From Oryzias latipes (Eukaryota > Chordata > Actinopteri > Beloniformes > Adrianichthyidae): a DNA stretch of 64,000 bases. The notes beneath the pieces are model-generated. The model saw nothing but the letters and a program-made list of their open reading frames with translations, did no database searches and was not told the origin of the DNA. The stretch is from the NCBI RefSeq assembly GCF_002234675.1, contig NC_019872.2, positions 10,289,950 to 10,353,949 of the forward strand. Direction: 5' to 3'. Both the position numbers and the translations under genes were made by a program. Below, piece after piece: positions 61,480 through 64,000 of this stretch (position 1 is the first letter of the stretch; every line of letters starts with the position of its first letter).

Positions 61480-61620
61480 CAGGAGCAGTCAGTCCACTTT
61501 ACTGCAAGGTCACTAACACACTCTGCTTCTCTGTTAAATACACCCACATATATACATGCATTCACTCACTCAAACCCCTTCAGCAGACTCCAACAATGGG
61601 AATGAAGGGGTTTTTTATAC
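61480..61620 (-). promoter_or_regulatory. postn: Periostin core promoter and 5' UTR
   Basis: A TATAAAAAA box lies on the minus strand at about 61619-61611, roughly 140 bp upstream of the start codon (61474-61476). It predicts transcription start near 61585-61590 and a 5' UTR of about 110 nt with no intron. A G/T-rich GTGGGTGGGTGTG box (minus strand, 61636-61624) lies just upstream of it. Confidence 0.55.
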
Positions 61621-61636
61621 TAACACACCCACCCAC

Positions 61637-64000
61637 TTCTACTCTCTCACTGTCTTTTCTTTTTCATGACATCCTGCTCTCACCCTTTAACACCCCCATG
61701 TGTATTTAGAATTCTTTAATGTCTCCTCCTTCTTAATGCTTTCAAAAAACATTTACACTTACATATTTTTTTATTTCCATTGTCGAGTCCCAAGAAATCT
61801 GCACACTGCATATATCTCAGTTAAAAGGTTAACATGTCTGATTTCTAAAACTGAAGGTTTGCCAAATGTTAAGAACAAAAGGATGACATTTTATCAACAA
61901 GCATGTTTTTTTTTTAAGTTGAAGTGGCAGTAATGTTACACTGAATCTGGGCTTTGCAACCAAAGGCTCTAGACTCCAGAGCCACATGTGACTCTGAAAT
62001 TTCTCCATTGTGGCTGTCTGGCTTTGCAAATGAATAAAAAACTTTTTTTTGGATAATTTGTTTGAGTTAATCAAGTCTTAGGCTTAGATTTTTAATATTT
62101 CAGATGTCCAATCAAAATGATGGTAACATTTTTACTCTATTATAGAGTGATCTAGTATTAATATGAGATAAAAACACATATTTTGGTTTTCTGCTGCACA
62201 ACAGTGTGTACCAGTTGCTTATTTTCAGAAAAAGACTTCTTAAAGTACATATATATTCATATTTATATATGTTTAATGCATTTACATAAAAACGTGATTC
62301 ACACTTTGCGGCCCAATTTTGCTTGGTAAGAAACCGTCCGAAAAAAGCTATTTTAGCGTAAAAGCTTCCAGACCCCTGCAGTAGAGTAAGAGCAGCAAAA
62401 TTCACTTTCTACCTTTGGCTTCGCAGAGATCTGCAGTCACAGCGACAATCATGAGCCAATTATGAGGTTTAATCAAACCTTTTAATTCTGAGCGTCAAAC
62501 ATGGAGATACAGGGTCTTAAATTAAGAGCTTGGACTCGACTGCAGAATCCAAACATACTCTCTACCACTAAACAGATGAACTGGTCAAAACACTCAAATA
62601 CAGAGATTAATATTTTGGAAACATGTTTTCTTTCATTATTACATTATAAATGCGCTTTAAACATACACGATTGGAATTTTGTAAATAAATAATAGACTTA
62701 ATCTTTGTTGACATCGAAGGTTCTCACTACATGACCTTCTGTTGAAGTTGAGCCTTGGAATCTGGATTCAAAATCCTTCTTAAACGTTTCACCACTCATC
62801 TAAGTTGGCTAATGAGTGGTGCTGCGTTTAAATCCCATTTATCTTCCAGGTGGGTTCCCACATTCCTGGTTTATTAATGGATCAATAAGGGGAACATCTT
62901 AAACTAAAGGCAATATAGCATCTTTGAAAGAATAATAAATAAAATGTATGGTCATACCATATTTTTTTAAACATGTGCAGTCTTGTGAAGAATGTTTACT
63001 CATCTTTAAAAAATTGCTCTATCTTAAGACCACTAAGTGCCAATAAAGACATCAGGATGAACCCCGAAGGAGCCATTTTTTACAAACGTTTGGTTTTAAA
63101 AGGGCCACGAGGACAATTAACAACAGTTGGAAGACTTTACAGCGCGGCACAAGTGCAAGAAATGTTGACATCTGTTCATCTCAAGATTAGATGATGCAAC
63201 GCTGCAAAAATCACAAAGAATACACCATAGTTGTCTGTCAATTACTGTGAAGAAAAGAATGTCTTATTTGACCAAGGAAAGTCTGTCGGAAGAAAAAATG
63301 GCTGCAACACTGCAATTTAAACATTACAGAAAAAACTCACAGAGCACAAATGCTAAACAACGCTTTTGGTGAAAACAAAGATAGTCACCACCTTAAACTC
63401 ACTCTGAAAGATGATGGAAGACTCGATGGCTCAAGCTCTTAGCGTCCACATGTGTGGACATCACATTTTGAGTTATATTACCACAGTAGGTAATTCTGCT
63501 TAACTGGAGCCCTGTAAGAAAATAAAGTATATCAAAAAGGTCTTAAGAGGTTAAGGAGCAAGGCATCAGTCTTCAGAGCGGGGGTTGTGGAAGTATTATA
63601 GCATCATGGAATGTTGAAAATATACGCTGAATATTTAACTTCAGGATTTGATAGCCTGACTTTTCTCAAGTCCTTGTGGGGCCAACTTTGGTCATGCCAC
63701 TATTGCTTTGCTAGAATTAGTTCATCTAATTCCTACTTTTCAGAATACACCACATCTCTAAATCAAAGTCTAAACGTCAAATTTTAAATTTCTTAGGATT
63801 CTCTCAAAAACCAAACAATTGTCTGCAAATCCGTGGATGACTGGTGAAAATTTCTAATTGTAATTTCTGAATTTTAACAAAAACGTAAAATGTGGGAAGT
63901 TCCTGCTATCAGATTTTACTGAACGGGTTGTATCATTATGGGATGCAGTTCATATTTTACACCTTCTGTTGGTCAAGGTTTTCAGATATCCTTGTGACAT
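61637..64000. other. Upstream of periostin; repeat relics, no gene recognised
   Basis: Holds the degenerate hAT element at 61945-62378 and, at about 62755-62820, a segment (AAACGTTTCACCACTCATCT) that recalls a retroelement end common in fish. The remainder, including the small ORF at 62973-63194, shows no domain or exon pattern I recognise. Confidence 0.4.
61945..62378. mobile_element. Degenerate hAT element
   Basis: The left end reads CTGGGCTTTGCAACCAAAGG and the right end, as reverse complement, CAGGGGTCTGGAAGC. The AGAGCCACATGTGACTCTG segment just inside the left end is typical of a widespread vertebrate hAT family. The ends are eroded and no clear target duplication remains. Confidence 0.45.

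Noticed and set aside
62973..63194. 73-aa plus-strand ORF upstream of periostin
   Set aside because: No domain, splice signals or repeat family that I recognise; length is within chance for this region.

Overview
This is a vertebrate nuclear window, and almost certainly a teleost fish: genes are split by canonical GT-AG introns, intergenic DNA is AT-rich, fish-type LINEs, SINEs and hAT/Tigger elements are common, and a teleost-style UDP-glucuronosyltransferase pair is present. A percomorph such as a medaka relative is possible, but the species cannot be fixed from the sequence alone. Four protein genes can be supported. (1) The 5' part of SUPT20H (SAGA subunit SPT20) lies on the minus strand at 1-2930, with a CpG-rich promoter near 3.6 kb. 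(2, 3) Two tandem plus-strand UGT genes occupy 23.75-26.1 kb and 27.75-30.9 kb; each has three coding exons and encodes 528 aa. (4) A complete periostin gene lies on the minus strand at 42.7-61.5 kb, with 22 coding exons encoding 806 aa, a TATA box near 61.62 kb and a poly(A) signal near 42.48 kb.

Layout. 0-3.7 kb: SUPT20H, with a Tigger-like MITE and a TTAA MITE in its introns. 4.1-5.75 kb: an RTE-type LINE relic interrupted by an L2-type LINE 3' end. 5.88-6.04 kb: a hAT MITE with a perfect 8-bp target duplication. 6.05-13.8 kb: mostly featureless AT-rich DNA with one SINE and scattered repeat fragments. 13.85-16.48 kb: an unusual CpG-rich block of three related units. 16.5-16.7 kb: a long, nearly perfect hairpin. 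16.8-17.6 and 22.07-22.9 kb: older repeats, each split by a copy of the same 480-535 bp TG...CA element. 23.5-30.9 kb: UGT tandem. 31.4-39.1 kb: a nested LINE complex in which an L2-type element sits inside an R4/Dong-type element, followed by a SINE. 39.9-41.6 kb: repeats. 42.4-61.7 kb: periostin, whose introns hold two large hAT elements, three TTAA MITEs and a LINE 3' end. 61.9-64 kb: upstream repeat relics and nothing coding that I recognise.

The genes do not form one pathway. SPT20 acts in nuclear transcription and autophagy control, the UGTs in ER conjugation of lipophilic compounds, and periostin in the extracellular matrix. SUPT20H and POSTN are near neighbours in mammals (human chromosome 13q13), so the window keeps that ancestral linkage, with the UGT pair lying between them. 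The points most worth a second look are the mosaic near-identity of the UGT exons, the run of frame-neutral exons and a 19-bp micro-exon in the periostin tail, a hAT element in intron 11 carrying a CpG-rich passenger of about 1.5 kb, the CpG-rich tandem block at 13.85 kb, and a new-looking TTAA MITE family with four copies.
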